Assembly (NCBI RefSeq): GCF_038002605.1
Contig: NZ_JBBOCT010000001.1
Coordinates: forward strand, 2,480,001 to 2,544,000
From: Bacillus sp. FSL K6-3431
GTDB taxonomy: Bacteria > Bacillota > Bacilli > Bacillales > Bacillaceae_C
Direction of reading: 5' to 3'
DNA length: 64,000 nucleotides
The notes beneath the pieces were generated by a model. It was not told the DNA's origin and did not search any database. It saw only the letters and a program-made list of their open reading frames with translations. Both the position numbers and the translations under genes were made by a program. This document shows, one piece after another, positions 44,369-54,299 of this stretch. Position 1 is the stretch's first letter. Each line of letters starts with the position of its first letter.

Positions 44369-45544
44369 CTACGATTTACGCGTGATGGGGGGGCCTGTTG
44401 TTTCCTTAACCACTAACTTTGGAGGAATGTTCTTCTTTTTATAATCAAATGGTCTATTATTTTTTCGACTATCAAGTAGTTGGATCAATATCTGTGCAGC
44501 TTCTTGACCTATTTTTTTCTCGGATTGGGAAATATGAGTGTATATCCCCAATTCATCATATTCATATGAGGGATTGTCGAAGGTAATAATGGATATATCC
44601 TCAGGTACTTTCAAGCCAATACGTTTCGCCAATCTCGAAATATAAATCCCAAGATTTGCATTCAAAGTAATATAAGCAGATGCATTGCGCCCGCTCACAT
44701 ATCGATACAATGGATGATCACTATTTATATTGCTATAATCCACTCTAAAATCAGTTAGGATTAGGGATGGATCAATCATAGCCTTTTTCTCTTTAAGCGC
44801 ATCCATATATCCTTTAATACGATCTTCTACTGTAATGGTCGGAAGTGCCGAATCAGAACAGATGGCAATCTCTCGATGGCCCAAATCCCACAAATGTGAA
44901 ACAGCCAGTTTTGCCCCATCAACATTGTCAGAACTAACATAATTTGTTTCTACTCCTGGCAAATAACGATCAATAAGCACAAATGGAAAATCACGAACCT
45001 TCAGCTCAAGAATATCGTCATTATAGGTTTCAGCATCTACTGGAAAGATAAGCAAACCCTCCACGCCCATTCGTAGCAGTTCCGTTATCGCCTCCCGTTC
45101 CATATCTTTTGAGTTATGACTAAGCATGATCACGATATAATAATTCGTTTGTTTTAAAACCTCATTAATGCCATTTATTAATCGTATGGCAAAAAAGTCT
45201 TCAATCGAAGGCATAATAAGCCCAATCTTTTTTCGGTTCTGGGCAGAGGAATCTGAAACCTTCAGTAAGTCCTCACTCCCTTGATTATTAATCATGCTTT
45301 TATTCATTAAGTCATGTATTCCCTCTTTTACAAAACTTCCTTTTCCAGGAATCCGATAAATCCACCCCTCCTTCGCCAATTCGGCTAAGGCATTCGCAAC
45401 AGTAATCCTACTAACTTTATACTTCTCCATGATTTCTCGTTCAGTTGGAATTTTTTCATGCACAGACAGCCTTTTTGAATAAATTTCTTTTTTATAATAT
45501 TCTTTAATTTGTAAGTAGAGTGGCATTCTTGTTTGATTTGTCAT
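44369..45544 (-). CDS. GntR/AraR-type transcriptional regulator
   Basis: A 391-residue protein with a GntR winged helix (residues 8-75: LYLQIKEYYKKEIYSKRLSVHEKIPTEREIMEKYKVSRITVANALAEL) and a LacI-type effector domain from about 105 (KKIGLIMPSIEDFFAIRLINGINEVLKQTNYYI, ISIITFDNPSYEYDELGIYTHISQ). ATG with AGGGG. It lies upstream of the GxGYxYP gene and the LplABC operon on the same strand, so it is the likely local regulator. Direct repeats (ATATCATT) at about 45577-45600, in front of it, may be its own binding site. Confidence 0.88.
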   Translation of the reverse strand: MTNQTRMPLYLQIKEYYKKEIYSKRLSVHEKIPTEREIMEKYKVSRITVANALAELAKEGWIYRIPGKGSFVKEGIHDLMNKSMINNQGSEDLLKVSDSSAQNRKKIGLIMPSIEDFFAIRLINGINEVLKQTNYYIVIMLSHNSKDMEREAITELLRMGVEGLLIFPVDAETYNDDILELKVRDFPFVLIDRYLPGVETNYVSSDNVDGAKLAVSHLWDLGHREIAICSDSALPTITVEDRIKGYMDALKEKKAMIDPSLILTDFRVDYSNINSDHPLYRYVSGRNASAYITLNANLGIYISRLAKRIGLKVPEDISIITFDNPSYEYDELGIYTHISQSEKKIGQEAAQILIQLLDSRKNNRPFDYKKKNIPPKLVVKETTGPPITRKS

Positions 45545-45649
45545 TAATAATTACCCCTAATTCCGTCTGCAATTTTATATCATTATAGCAATTATATCAT
45601 TTGAAAGAAAGAAGGAATTTTATCTCTATCTCTCTCTTTAGGGTTTTAG

Positions 45650-45682
45650 ACCCCCACCTCTAGGCGAAGCGTAGGTGGGATT
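45650..45682. repeat. Small hairpin in the gap upstream of the GntR gene
   Basis: CCCACCT (45653-45659) pairs with AGGTGGG (45673-45679) around CTAGGCGAAGCGT. Similar acccccacct...aggtggg hairpins are found in intergenic regions of related genera. Function unknown. Confidence 0.4.
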
Positions 45683-45740
45683 TACCACTCCACTTCGTTC
45701 TTTAACTGTAAAAAAGAACCTTTAAAATCTATACCCCTAA

Positions 45741-45780
45741 GCAAAAAAGCTATTTTAAGGAAATTCCCCTAAAATAGCTC
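45741..45780 (-). terminator. Rho-independent terminator of the mmsAB operon
   Basis: On the minus strand AGCTATTTTAGGGG (45779-45766), a short loop and CCTTAAAATAGCT followed by TTTTTT. The stem is strong and lies 20 bases after the mmsB stop. Confidence 0.92.
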
Positions 45781-45799
45781 CATATACAAACCATGTCTG

Positions 45800-46960
45800 T
45801 TAAGATTTCTTTTTATTGATAATATCAAAAGCAACAGCAACGAGTAAAACCAACCCTTTAATTGCTTGTTGCCAGTCAATGCCAAGTCCTTTAATCGACA
45901 TTCCATTGTTCATTACACCCATAACAAGACCACCAACAACTGCCCCAATTACAGTTCCAACCCCGCCATATGCAGAGGCACCACCGATAAATACAGCTGC
46001 AATTGCGTCTAATTCAAATAAGTTTCCTGCTCGAGGTGTAGCTGCATTTAAACGCGCAGCAAAAATTAATCCAGATAACGCTGCTAGTACTCCCATGTTT
46101 ACAAATACACCAAATGTCACACGCTTCGTTTTCACTCCTGATAACGATGCCGCTTTTAAGTTTCCACCTACTGCATAAATATGTCGTCCGACAATTGTTT
46201 TTTTCATTACGAACGTATAAAAAGCAATGAGAACGAATAAGATCACTAAAATATTGGGAATTCCACGATACAATGCAAGCACAAAAGTGAAGATATTAAC
46301 TACCGCAAGAATACCGATAATTTTCGCATAAAATAATCCGGCTGGTAATGTACTAAACTGATATTTCACTTGATTTTTTCGATTTTTAATTTCCATGCCG
46401 ACTAACACGAATGAAATTAGAAGCCCGATGATGATCGATAAAACATGTATACCATCACCGTTAAATGGATCAGGTAAAAATCCTGTACTAATTTTTTGGA
46501 AAGCCTCTGGATAAGGCGCAATTGATTGACCTTGCATCACGACTAAAGTTAGTCCCCTAAATAACAACATCCCTGCTAGCGTAACGATAAATGCAGGTAT
46601 GCCGACATACGCAACCCAAAATCCTTGCCATGCACCAATTACAGCACCTAGTAATAAGCAAACAATCACAGAAAGTACCGGGTTTAATTGCATGTTAACC
46701 ATCATAATTGCTGAAATTGCCCCTACAAATGCAGCAATTGAGCCGACGGATAAATCAATATGACCTGTGATAATAACAAGCACCATGCCCACAGCGAGCA
46801 CTAAAATATAACTATTTTGGAGGATAAGATTGGTAATATTAAGTGGTTTTAATAATGTTCCACCTGTAATCACTTGAAAGAAAACCACAATGATAACTAA
46901 TGCGATGATCATACTATACTGTCTCATATTATTTTTCATTAAAGAATTAATTGATTTCAT
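45800..46960 (-). CDS. mmsB: Monosaccharide ABC transporter permease (MmsB/GguB/XylH type)
   Basis: A 386-residue permease of the CUT2 class with 8-10 hydrophobic segments. Class motifs are VLAVGMVLVIITGHIDLSVGSIAAFVGA (about 53-80), AVGGNLKAASLSGVKT and GGASAYGGVGTVIGAVVGGLVMGVMNNGMS. As a CUT2 permease it probably works as a homodimer with the double ATPase encoded just upstream (6-base gap). It would import a free monosaccharide such as arabinose, xylose or galactose. The operon ends here with a strong terminator. Confidence 0.9.
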   Translation of the reverse strand: MKSINSLMKNNMRQYSMIIALVIIVVFFQVITGGTLLKPLNITNLILQNSYILVLAVGMVLVIITGHIDLSVGSIAAFVGAISAIMMVNMQLNPVLSVIVCLLLGAVIGAWQGFWVAYVGIPAFIVTLAGMLLFRGLTLVVMQGQSIAPYPEAFQKISTGFLPDPFNGDGIHVLSIIIGLLISFVLVGMEIKNRKNQVKYQFSTLPAGLFYAKIIGILAVVNIFTFVLALYRGIPNILVILFVLIAFYTFVMKKTIVGRHIYAVGGNLKAASLSGVKTKRVTFGVFVNMGVLAALSGLIFAARLNAATPRAGNLFELDAIAAVFIGGASAYGGVGTVIGAVVGGLVMGVMNNGMSIKGLGIDWQQAIKGLVLLVAVAFDIINKKKS

Positions 46961-46966
46961 GCCTGA

Positions 46967-48490
46967 TTACCCCTTACTATTTGTCATATACTTCATCAGC
47001 GTTTCTTGAGTCGCATTTTCCTGACTTACTTCACCTGTGATTTCGCCTTCACTCATGACGTAAATTCTGTCACACATGCCAATAATCTCAGGAAGTTCAG
47101 AAGAAATGATTAACATTCCCTTTCCTTGATCAGCTAATTGGTTAATAATCGTGTAAATTTCATATTTTGCACCGACATCTATCCCGCGAGTTGGTTCATC
47201 CAATATTAGTAGATCAGGTTCCGTAAACATCCATTTACTTAGAACAACCTTTTGCTGATTTCCTCCACTTAAGTTTCCTACTGTCTGTGTTACTGTCGGT
47301 GTTTTTATATTCATCCTTTTTCGGTAATTTTCAGCTTCCACATATTCCTCGTACTCATTGATCACTTGCTTCTTTGCAATCTTCTTTAGCTTAGCAAGTG
47401 TAATATTTTGTTTAATATCATCCATCAAAATCAATCCGTATTCTTTACGATCCTCACTTACGTAAGCAATGCCTTGATTAATTGCTTTCGAAACATCGGT
47501 TAATTGCACTTGTTTACCATCTTTAATGATTTCTCCACTAATCTTTTTCCCATATGACTTTCCAAAAATGCTCATGGCAAGTTCTGTTCGTCCCGCGCCC
47601 ATTAATCCAGCAATACCAACGATCTCCCCTTGTTTTACATGGAAATTTATATCTTTAGCAATTTGCCGGTCACCGTGAAGAGGATGGTACGTATTCCATT
47701 TCCTCACTTCAAAAAATGTTTCACCAATTTTTGGCTCTCTGTCCGGGTAACGATTAGATAAACTTCTACCTACCATCCCTCTAATAATCCGGTCTTCTGT
47801 TATGTCAGCTGTATCAATGGTTTCAATTGATTGTCCATCACGAATAATGGTTACTGCACTTGCGACTTTTTTAATTTCATTTAATTTATGAGAGATGATG
47901 ATTGCTGTAATTCCCTGCTTCCTAAGTTCGAGCAAAAGATCTAATAGGTTTTCACTATCATTTTCATTCAATGCTGCAGTAGGTTCATCTAAAATTAATA
48001 GTTTTACATCTTTCGATAAGGCTTTAGCAATTTCAACAAGTTGTTGCATACCAACGCCGATATCACTAATCAATGTATCAGGTGATTCATTAAGCCCCAC
48101 TTTTTTTAAAAGTTCAATTGTTTTTCGTTTCGTTTCATTCCAGTCAATAACACCTTTATTCGCTTGTTCATTTCCTAGAAATATATTCTCTGCAATCGAT
48201 AATTCAGGAATTAGCGCAAGTTCTTGATGGATAATAACAATACCTAATTGTTCGCTTTGACGAATATCTTTAAATTCACATCGTTCATTTTGAAAAAGAA
48301 TATCGCCCTCATATGTCCCAAATGGATATACACCACTCAGCACTTTCATTAAAGTCGATTTCCCTGCGCCATTTTCTCCACAAAGTGCATGAATCTCCCC
48401 TTGCTTCACTTTTAAACTGACATCATCAAGAGCTTTCACTCCTGGAAACTCTTTCGTGATACTTTTCATTTCTAAAATGATTGGCTGCAT
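46967..48490 (-). CDS. mmsA: Monosaccharide ABC transporter double ATPase (MmsA/GguA/XylG type)
   Basis: A 507-residue protein with two fused ABC domains. The first has Walker [10 protein letters not shown] (residues 38-46, K44), signature [15 protein letters not shown] and Walker [14 protein letters not shown]. The second has a degenerate Walker [12 protein letters not shown], signature LSGGNQQK and Walker [16 protein letters not shown]. This asymmetry is normal in CUT2 ATPases. It powers the neighbouring permease. A 256-base gap rich in hairpin repeats separates it from the binding-protein gene upstream. Confidence 0.93.
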   Translation of the reverse strand: MQPIILEMKSITKEFPGVKALDDVSLKVKQGEIHALCGENGAGKSTLMKVLSGVYPFGTYEGDILFQNERCEFKDIRQSEQLGIVIIHQELALIPELSIAENIFLGNEQANKGVIDWNETKRKTIELLKKVGLNESPDTLISDIGVGMQQLVEIAKALSKDVKLLILDEPTAALNENDSENLLDLLLELRKQGITAIIISHKLNEIKKVASAVTIIRDGQSIETIDTADITEDRIIRGMVGRSLSNRYPDREPKIGETFFEVRKWNTYHPLHGDRQIAKDINFHVKQGEIVGIAGLMGAGRTELAMSIFGKSYGKKISGEIIKDGKQVQLTDVSKAINQGIAYVSEDRKEYGLILMDDIKQNITLAKLKKIAKKQVINEYEEYVEAENYRKRMNIKTPTVTQTVGNLSGGNQQKVVLSKWMFTEPDLLILDEPTRGIDVGAKYEIYTIINQLADQGKGMLIISSELPEIIGMCDRIYVMSEGEITGEVSQENATQETLMKYMTNSKG

Positions 48491-48548
48491 AATCTTTTCA
48501 CCACACCTTTTTAATAAAAGATTTAGCAGCAGAGTTCTACCGCTAAAT

Positions 48549-48742
48549 CTATCTAAGCCCTACATGATGTAAGTTCACCACCCTGTGAGCCAGTCCGTAC
48601 GTCGCTGAATGGTCGCTAGGGCTTAGGCCCGCACAATGCGCCGGGTCATAACGGCGTTGCCACACGACGTGGCGATCTTAGGCCCACACGATGTGGGTCA
48701 CAACGGCGTTGCCACACGACGTGGCGATCTTAGCCGTTGTTC
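48549..48742 (-). repeat. Hairpin-repeat cluster between chvE and mmsA
   Basis: Two direct repeats of 52-55 bases (from about 48622 and 48677) share CTTAGGCCC, GGGTCA, AACGGCGTTGCCACACGACGTGGCGAT; a diverged third copy covers about 48552-48620. Palindromes: GCCACACGACGTGGC (48659-48673 and 48711-48725) and CCCACACGATGTGGG (48683-48697). They begin just after the chvE stop codon, so the mRNA carries several stem-loops between binding-protein and ATPase cistrons. This placement recalls REP elements between malE and malF of Escherichia coli, which protect the upstream message. Confidence 0.75.
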
Positions 48743-48746
48743 CTTA

Positions 48747-49817
48747 TCACTTCACTTCGTCAGCTGTATAATAACCGCCGTCAATAATGATCTCTTCATA
48801 GTTATTGATATCTACTGAAATAGGTTCTAATAGAAAGGAAGGGACAACTTTTTTCCCATTATCATATGTTTCGGTATCATTTACCTCCGCTTCTTCACCT
48901 TTTAATACTGCGTTAACCATTTCTACAGCTTTTTTTGCTAGTTCTCTCGTATCTTTAAATACAGTTGCTGTTTGTTCGCCTGCAACAATTGATTTAATCG
49001 AAGCTAGTTCGGCATCTTGTCCTGTGACGATTGGCAACTCTTTATAGCCAATATTTTTTAATGCAGAGATTACGCCAATACTGATTCCATCAAATGGAGA
49101 TAAAATCGCATCTACCTCTTCATCTGTGTAATAAGTACTTAATAAATTATCCATTCTTGATTGGGCAAGTGCTGCATCCCAACGCATTGTCGAGACCTTA
49201 TCCATGCCCATCTGTCCACTTTTAACTATTAGTTTTCCTTCATCGATATATGGTTGTAAGACAGATAGTGCGCCGTCATAAAAGAAGTATGCGTTATTAT
49301 CATCTGGAGACCCACCAAATAATTCAATATTAAAAGGACCTGATTCGTTTTCTAAATCTAGAGCATCAACAATATATGAGCCTTGTAAAATACCTACTTG
49401 GAAATTATCAAATGTTGCATAATAAGTAACATGCTCACTACCCTTAATTAAACGATCATAAGCGATCACTTGAATGCCTTCAGCATTCGCTTTATCAAGC
49501 ACGTTTGTTAATGCCTCGCCATCAATTGAAGCGATTACAAGTACATCAACGCCCTGAGTTATCATATTTTCAATTTGTGAAACCTGATTTTCTACAATAT
49601 CTTCCGCATATTGCAAAACAGTTTTATACCCTAAGCTTTTGAATTCTTTTACCATATTCTCTCCATCATGTACCCATCTCTCGGATGATTTCGTCGGCAT
49701 CGCTATTCCGACAAATCCAGCTTCCCCGCTACCACCGCCCGAAGATTCTTTATCTCCACAAGCCACCATCACAGCTAAAAATAATACAGATATAATGATC
49801 ATTAGTCCCTTTTTCAT
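48747..49817 (-). CDS. chvE: Monosaccharide-binding lipoprotein (ChvE/XylF type)
   Basis: A 356-residue lipoprotein with signal and lipobox VMVAC (Cys about residue 20), a glycine/serine linker, and the type I periplasmic-binding fold ([86 protein letters not shown]). This is the ChvE/MmsB-linked pentose/galactose-binding class. It leads the importer operon, directly downstream of a sensor histidine kinase and AraC-type response regulator that are its probable regulators. A cre-like site lies upstream. Confidence 0.9.
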   Translation of the reverse strand: MKKGLMIIISVLFLAVMVACGDKESSGGGSGEAGFVGIAMPTKSSERWVHDGENMVKEFKSLGYKTVLQYAEDIVENQVSQIENMITQGVDVLVIASIDGEALTNVLDKANAEGIQVIAYDRLIKGSEHVTYYATFDNFQVGILQGSYIVDALDLENESGPFNIELFGGSPDDNNAYFFYDGALSVLQPYIDEGKLIVKSGQMGMDKVSTMRWDAALAQSRMDNLLSTYYTDEEVDAILSPFDGISIGVISALKNIGYKELPIVTGQDAELASIKSIVAGEQTATVFKDTRELAKKAVEMVNAVLKGEEAEVNDTETYDNGKKVVPSFLLEPISVDINNYEEIIIDGGYYTADEVK

Positions 49818-49864
49818 CTTTGCTTCCCCCTATTTACTATATGTAATTCTAAGTATAATAGAGT

Positions 49865-49878
49865 TGAAAGCGGTTTAT
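49865..49878. promoter_or_regulatory. Probable cre site upstream of chvE
   Basis: TGAAAGCGGTTTAT matches 12 of 14 consensus positions (same on the reverse strand), 48 bases before the chvE start. Confidence 0.45.
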
Positions 49879-50059
49879 ATCTGTATATTTTTACGATATC
49901 CTTCATTTCCTAGCCTCTACATTTTATTAAACAGGACTTTCAGATTAGACTAGTATTATTTCGATCTTATTAGGATTATTTTACTTATTGAACTGCAAAA
50001 ACAAAAAAAACAGCCATCGATAAGATAACTGTTAAGGTTTATGTTATTCAGTTAGTGGA

Positions 50060-51637
50060 TCAAACTTCCTGACGATATTCACTCGGGGAAAATCCGGTCA
50101 TTTTTTTAAATACGCGACTAAAGTAATTCGGATCATTATATCCTACCGCATAACAAACTTCTTTAATACTTTTGTCATGTGTACGCATTAACTCCTTCGC
50201 ATGTTCAACTCTAATTTCGGTTAAATAATCAATAAACGTACTACCAGTTCTTACTTTAAACATTTTACTGAAATAATGCGGACTAAGTTGTACCATTTCT
50301 CCTACTTCTTCCAGCGTAATTGGTTTCTGATAATTTTTTTCCATATACTCTTTGGCAGTCATGATCACATCTTTTTTCAACGTAAAGTACATTGAATGAA
50401 TCGTTTGCGTAACTTCAAGCAATTCATCTCTTGCTTCTCTTTGCAGTTCTCTCAAGCTATTTGTTTGAAGATAATTATTAGTAGAATGAAAGTCTTGTTC
50501 TGTATTAATCATTTGCCTATTCAATACAATATAAAATTCGGCTAACTTTTGTTTAATATTTTCAATGGACCGGTGGCAATAGTTCGTAATTGCATGAAAG
50601 TAATCATTAAAAGAATCAATTAGCGCTTCTTGTGATCCTGTTGTTATCACTTCAAGTAAACTATTTTCTAGTTTGTATGGATAGCCACTTGATTCAATTT
50701 CTTCTCTAGCTATTTGACTATAGTACACAATGGAAAAAGGACGGGAACTAGTAGTCAATGCATAGATCGCTTCATGATAGGAATGTACATATAATTCAAG
50801 GCCGTGATACTCCGTACCAATTCCGATCTTAACCTCGTCCTCCGGGAAGCGCCTTCTAAAAGCTGTAATTATTTCTTTTCCACAAAGCAAAGCGTCTCTT
50901 CGAATAGAATGTGTATCTACCTTTTCATCTCCCTTTAGCTGGATTAGGACTGGCAAGCGGTTGTGCTTGAAGGTTCCAACAAAATTCCTCCAAAAGGAAT
51001 GCTCCAACTCTCTTTGAATAAATGAACTAAACTCCTTGAGGATGACCGGATTCCGTAGATTTTCTTCCTCCCTATTAAAATCAAACACCATTACAAAACT
51101 TGTTTTCACAAAATCCTCTTCCCACCCATCCTGAAGTTCTAACAATGCCCCTTTATCTGTATCTCCCATTAATAATGAGGTAATTACTTTCGATTGAACA
51201 ACAGACAACGCTCTTCGATAATTATCAATCAACGTTATTTCTTCACGCCTCTTCTTGCGAGCAAATGTAACTTCACTCATAACTTGTTCAAGAGCAGCTA
51301 ACACTTCCTCCTTAGTAGTTGGTTTTAACAAATATTCTTTCACGCCAATTTTCATTACCTGTCGTGCATACTCAAAGGTATCAAAAGCGGTAACCATAAT
51401 AAATTGTGTATTATTATTCCTACTTTTTATTTTTTCCGCAGCCTCCACTCCATTTATTCCTGGCATTTTGATGTCCATAAAAATAATATCTGGCCAAAAC
51501 TCCTCTGCGATCATGATTGCAGTACGGCCATTCTCGGCTTCTTCAATCTCGACTGTTTCTTTGTACTTATCACTAATCGTTTTCCTCAACGACTTTCGCT
51601 CGATTCTTTCATCATCGACAATCAATATTTTAAACAT
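50060..51637 (-). CDS. AraC-type response regulator (YesN/AraT-like)
   Basis: A 525-residue two-component regulator. The receiver domain (1-125) has acidic D8/D9, phospho-acceptor D55 in IIFMDIKMPG and K in LLKPT. A variable middle region follows, then a C-terminal AraC pair of helix-turn-helix motifs (ITLEEVGEMVQLSPHYFSKMFKVRTGSTFIDYLTEIRVEHAKELM and IKEVCYAVGYNDPNYFSRVFKKMTGFSPSEYRQEV). The ORF extends to 51727, but AAGGAGG precedes the ATG at 51637, which overlaps the kinase stop by 8 bases (ATGTTTAA). It likely activates the adjacent chvE-mmsA-mmsB operon. Confidence 0.92.
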   Translation of the reverse strand: MFKILIVDDERIERKSLRKTISDKYKETVEIEEAENGRTAIMIAEEFWPDIIFMDIKMPGINGVEAAEKIKSRNNNTQFIMVTAFDTFEYARQVMKIGVKEYLLKPTTKEEVLAALEQVMSEVTFARKKRREEITLIDNYRRALSVVQSKVITSLLMGDTDKGALLELQDGWEEDFVKTSFVMVFDFNREEENLRNPVILKEFSSFIQRELEHSFWRNFVGTFKHNRLPVLIQLKGDEKVDTHSIRRDALLCGKEIITAFRRRFPEDEVKIGIGTEYHGLELYVHSYHEAIYALTTSSRPFSIVYYSQIAREEIESSGYPYKLENSLLEVITTGSQEALIDSFNDYFHAITNYCHRSIENIKQKLAEFYIVLNRQMINTEQDFHSTNNYLQTNSLRELQREARDELLEVTQTIHSMYFTLKKDVIMTAKEYMEKNYQKPITLEEVGEMVQLSPHYFSKMFKVRTGSTFIDYLTEIRVEHAKELMRTHDKSIKEVCYAVGYNDPNYFSRVFKKMTGFSPSEYRQEV

Positions 51638-53075
51638 GGTTTGCCTCCTTAACTGGATGAACAGATAATTTAATTTTGATTGTTGTCCCTTTGTCTTTTT
51701 CAGAAAAAATAGAAACAGCTTGGCCACTTTGATAATACATTTCCAATCTTCTAATCACATTATTTAAACCGATTCCCGTTGAATGACCCTCAAACTTTGG
51801 CATTCGATCTAAAGAACGATCCTTCAATAGATTCATTGTCTGTTCATCAATACCAATACCATTATCACGAATAAGCACAAAAACATCCTCATCTTCCTTA
51901 TATGCGTTAATTTCAATTTTCCCCTGTTTTTCAAATGGTTCAATTCCATGAATAAATGCGTTCTCCACTAGTGGTTGTAAAGTAAGTATTGGCATTTGTA
52001 CGGACAAACAATCTTCTGGGATATCGATTGAAAATTGCACCCTTTCTTCAAATCTTGCTTTTTGAATAAAAAAGTATTCCTTTACAATATTAATTTCATC
52101 GAGAAGGGTTACCGGTTTTTCAATATGACTTAAATTGTAGCGTAATAATTTAGATAGAGATGTAATTAAATTTGATATATGATCCGAGCCATCAAGATAT
52201 GCCGTCTTCGAAATTGTATTAAGTGTATTAAATAAGAAATGAGGATTAATTTGACTTTGTAAACTCTTTAATTCCATTTCTTTCAATAGCTTTTCTTGCT
52301 CTGATTTACTTTTTATTTGCCGTACATGATAATCAAGTTCTCCCCGCATTTGGTTAAATGTTTGCGTCAAAAAACCAAGCTCATCTTTTCTTGAAGATCT
52401 TATATCCTTCCCATCTAGCTTGCCTTTCGCTATTTCTCGAGCAGTGGTGGTTAGCTGATGTATAGGTTTTGTAATACTATTACTAAATAAAAAAGCGAAT
52501 AAAAAACCAGTCAAGAAAGTACCACTAAACATGGCGATCCCCATGGAATTCATAAAACTATTTCGCTTACTCATTGCTCCATAAAAAGAATGAAAATCCG
52601 TTAATTCATTATTTAACAATAATAATGTTTCCTCTTGAATAAATCCTAATAATTTTAATGCCTCTCTTTGCTGCATGGAATACGACTCAATATCACCGAT
52701 TGAAAAGTTATCTATCGCGAGATCACTTTCCTGCACAAGACTATTCACCATATTTTGGTAGTTATCAACAGATACTTTATTTTGATTGTTCTTTATTTCA
52801 GCTTCCATTTTTTTATTAAATAAAATTAATTTAGAACGCTGATCACGATAATCATCTAAATCGTTACTTCTATTGGAATTCAGGTATAAGTTCATAGATT
52901 CATATGCATCGTTAGTAGATTTTGATACATTATTTAATAGAAAAAAACGATTAAGAATGTGATCATATTGTTTGATCGTTTGTTTATGAGAATAAAATAA
53001 AAAGATCGATAAACTATTTAAAACAATGAATAATAAGATAAAAAACAGCATTAATTTGGTTTTTATTTTATACAT
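51630..53075 (-). CDS. Sensor histidine kinase (LytS/YesM/AraS-like)
   Basis: A 481-residue membrane kinase: TM1 at 8-28, an extracellular helical domain (about 30-170), TM2 at 175-198, a HAMP domain (about 199-250), and the His_kinase domain with phospho-acceptor H279 in QSQINPHFLFNTLNTIS. The ATPase has LQPLVENAFIHGI, DNGIGID and STGIGLNN boxes. It lies between a membrane-anchored sugar-binding protein (17 bases upstream) and the response regulator (overlapping), so the three form a single sensory unit. By analogy with AraPST or XylFII-LytS-YesN it reads an extracellular pentose. Confidence 0.92.
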   Translation of the reverse strand: MYKIKTKLMLFFILLFIVLNSLSIFLFYSHKQTIKQYDHILNRFFLLNNVSKSTNDAYESMNLYLNSNRSNDLDDYRDQRSKLILFNKKMEAEIKNNQNKVSVDNYQNMVNSLVQESDLAIDNFSIGDIESYSMQQREALKLLGFIQEETLLLLNNELTDFHSFYGAMSKRNSFMNSMGIAMFSGTFLTGFLFAFLFSNSITKPIHQLTTTAREIAKGKLDGKDIRSSRKDELGFLTQTFNQMRGELDYHVRQIKSKSEQEKLLKEMELKSLQSQINPHFLFNTLNTISKTAYLDGSDHISNLITSLSKLLRYNLSHIEKPVTLLDEINIVKEYFFIQKARFEERVQFSIDIPEDCLSVQMPILTLQPLVENAFIHGIEPFEKQGKIEINAYKEDEDVFVLIRDNGIGIDEQTMNLLKDRSLDRMPKFEGHSTGIGLNNVIRRLEMYYQSGQAVSIFSEKDKGTTIKIKLSVHPVKEANHV

Positions 53076-53092
53076 TTTAACATCCGCCTAAT

Positions 53093-54070
53093 CTATTGAT
53101 CTATTACATCTTCTTTCCGTAAAATGTGCACGTCTGTATAATATGCAGATTTAATTTTCTTTCCCTTCATTAAATCCAGTAAAAGTAATATACTCTGATG
53201 ACCCATATCATATGGTTGCTGTTGAAAAATAGCATGAATACGATCTTTTTTCATTAACTCAACCGTCTCTTCTAAGTCATCGAATGTATACACTCGAATC
53301 GATGACTTGGGTTTGACAATATCTAATCCACCGACAATTCCAATTCCATCCCGTGCACTTGTGCCATACAAAACATTGATCATTGGATAATCTCTTAACA
53401 TTTGATAGGTCTTTTCTATGCCCTGAATACTAGTTAAATTTGAGCTTTCAATCGCTAAGACTTTAATTTTAGGATCTTCTTCAACTGCATCCAAAAATCC
53501 CCGAACCCTCATTTGGTGTTGATTCGAATGAAAGCTACCCGTAATAATCCCAACATTCGCTTTTTCTACCGTTTCTTTCATTAACGTAAGGCCAGCTGTA
53601 TATCCTGCTTGATAATTATCCGTTCCAACATATGAAACACGTTTACTATTTTCTAAATCAGTATCGATTGTAATAACGGGAATCCCTTTATCCAATGCTT
53701 TTTGAATGACAGGTTCAAAATCTGCGTTAGATAGCCCTTGTGTTAATATTCCATCTACCTTAGAAGCAATTGCCTTCTCAATCAGCTTAATATGTTCATG
53801 AATATCCGTTTGTTGTGTCCCTATATACTCAAGAGAGACATTATTTTGCTTAGCCACGGACTCGGCTCCCTCAATTAAGTCCGAAAAATAAGGATTATCC
53901 ATCTCCTGTACGATAAGTACAAAACGATAGTCCGATTCATTTAGCTCTTCATTCAAATCTGTCGAAACATCGTATTGAAGCGCATTCATAAAGTAAAAAC
54001 AGGTAAAGCCAATTGATATAAAAATGCCAAATACTAGAATAATTGGTATGACACTTATTTTTTTCAGCAT
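53093..54070 (-). CDS. Membrane-anchored sugar-binding sensor protein (AraP/XylFII-like)
   Basis: A 325-residue protein with one N-terminal membrane segment (residues 8-30, PIILVFGIFISIGFTCFYFM) and no lipobox, then a type I periplasmic-binding fold (YRFVLIVQEMDNPYFSDLIEGAESVAKQNNVSLEYIG, DGILTQGLSNADFEPVI, GIPVITIDTDLENSKRVSYVGTDNYQAGYTAGLTLM). It is the first gene of the sensor operon. The anchor and the tight link to a LytS-type kinase argue that it senses sugar and touches the kinase rather than feeding the importer. Ligand: probably L-arabinose or D-xylose, from analogy only. Confidence 0.88.
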   Translation of the reverse strand: MLKKISVIPIILVFGIFISIGFTCFYFMNALQYDVSTDLNEELNESDYRFVLIVQEMDNPYFSDLIEGAESVAKQNNVSLEYIGTQQTDIHEHIKLIEKAIASKVDGILTQGLSNADFEPVIQKALDKGIPVITIDTDLENSKRVSYVGTDNYQAGYTAGLTLMKETVEKANVGIITGSFHSNQHQMRVRGFLDAVEEDPKIKVLAIESSNLTSIQGIEKTYQMLRDYPMINVLYGTSARDGIGIVGGLDIVKPKSSIRVYTFDDLEETVELMKKDRIHAIFQQQPYDMGHQSILLLLDLMKGKKIKSAYYTDVHILRKEDVIDQ

Positions 54071-54299
54071 ATGATCACCACTAGTCCCTAAAATTGTAAG
54101 CTTATTCTATCACAATTTAGGACAGTGACAGCATCACTGAAATAAAAAAATGTTTGTCGAATATTCATTTAAACTTGCCTAGCACGCAACTTAAGACTTC
54201 TGGAAATGTTCATTCTCTGAGAAATATAAAGTATTTTGCTTGTCGATTTCCCGGGAAATATAGAATTATACAGGATAGCACTAGAATAACTTCATTTGA

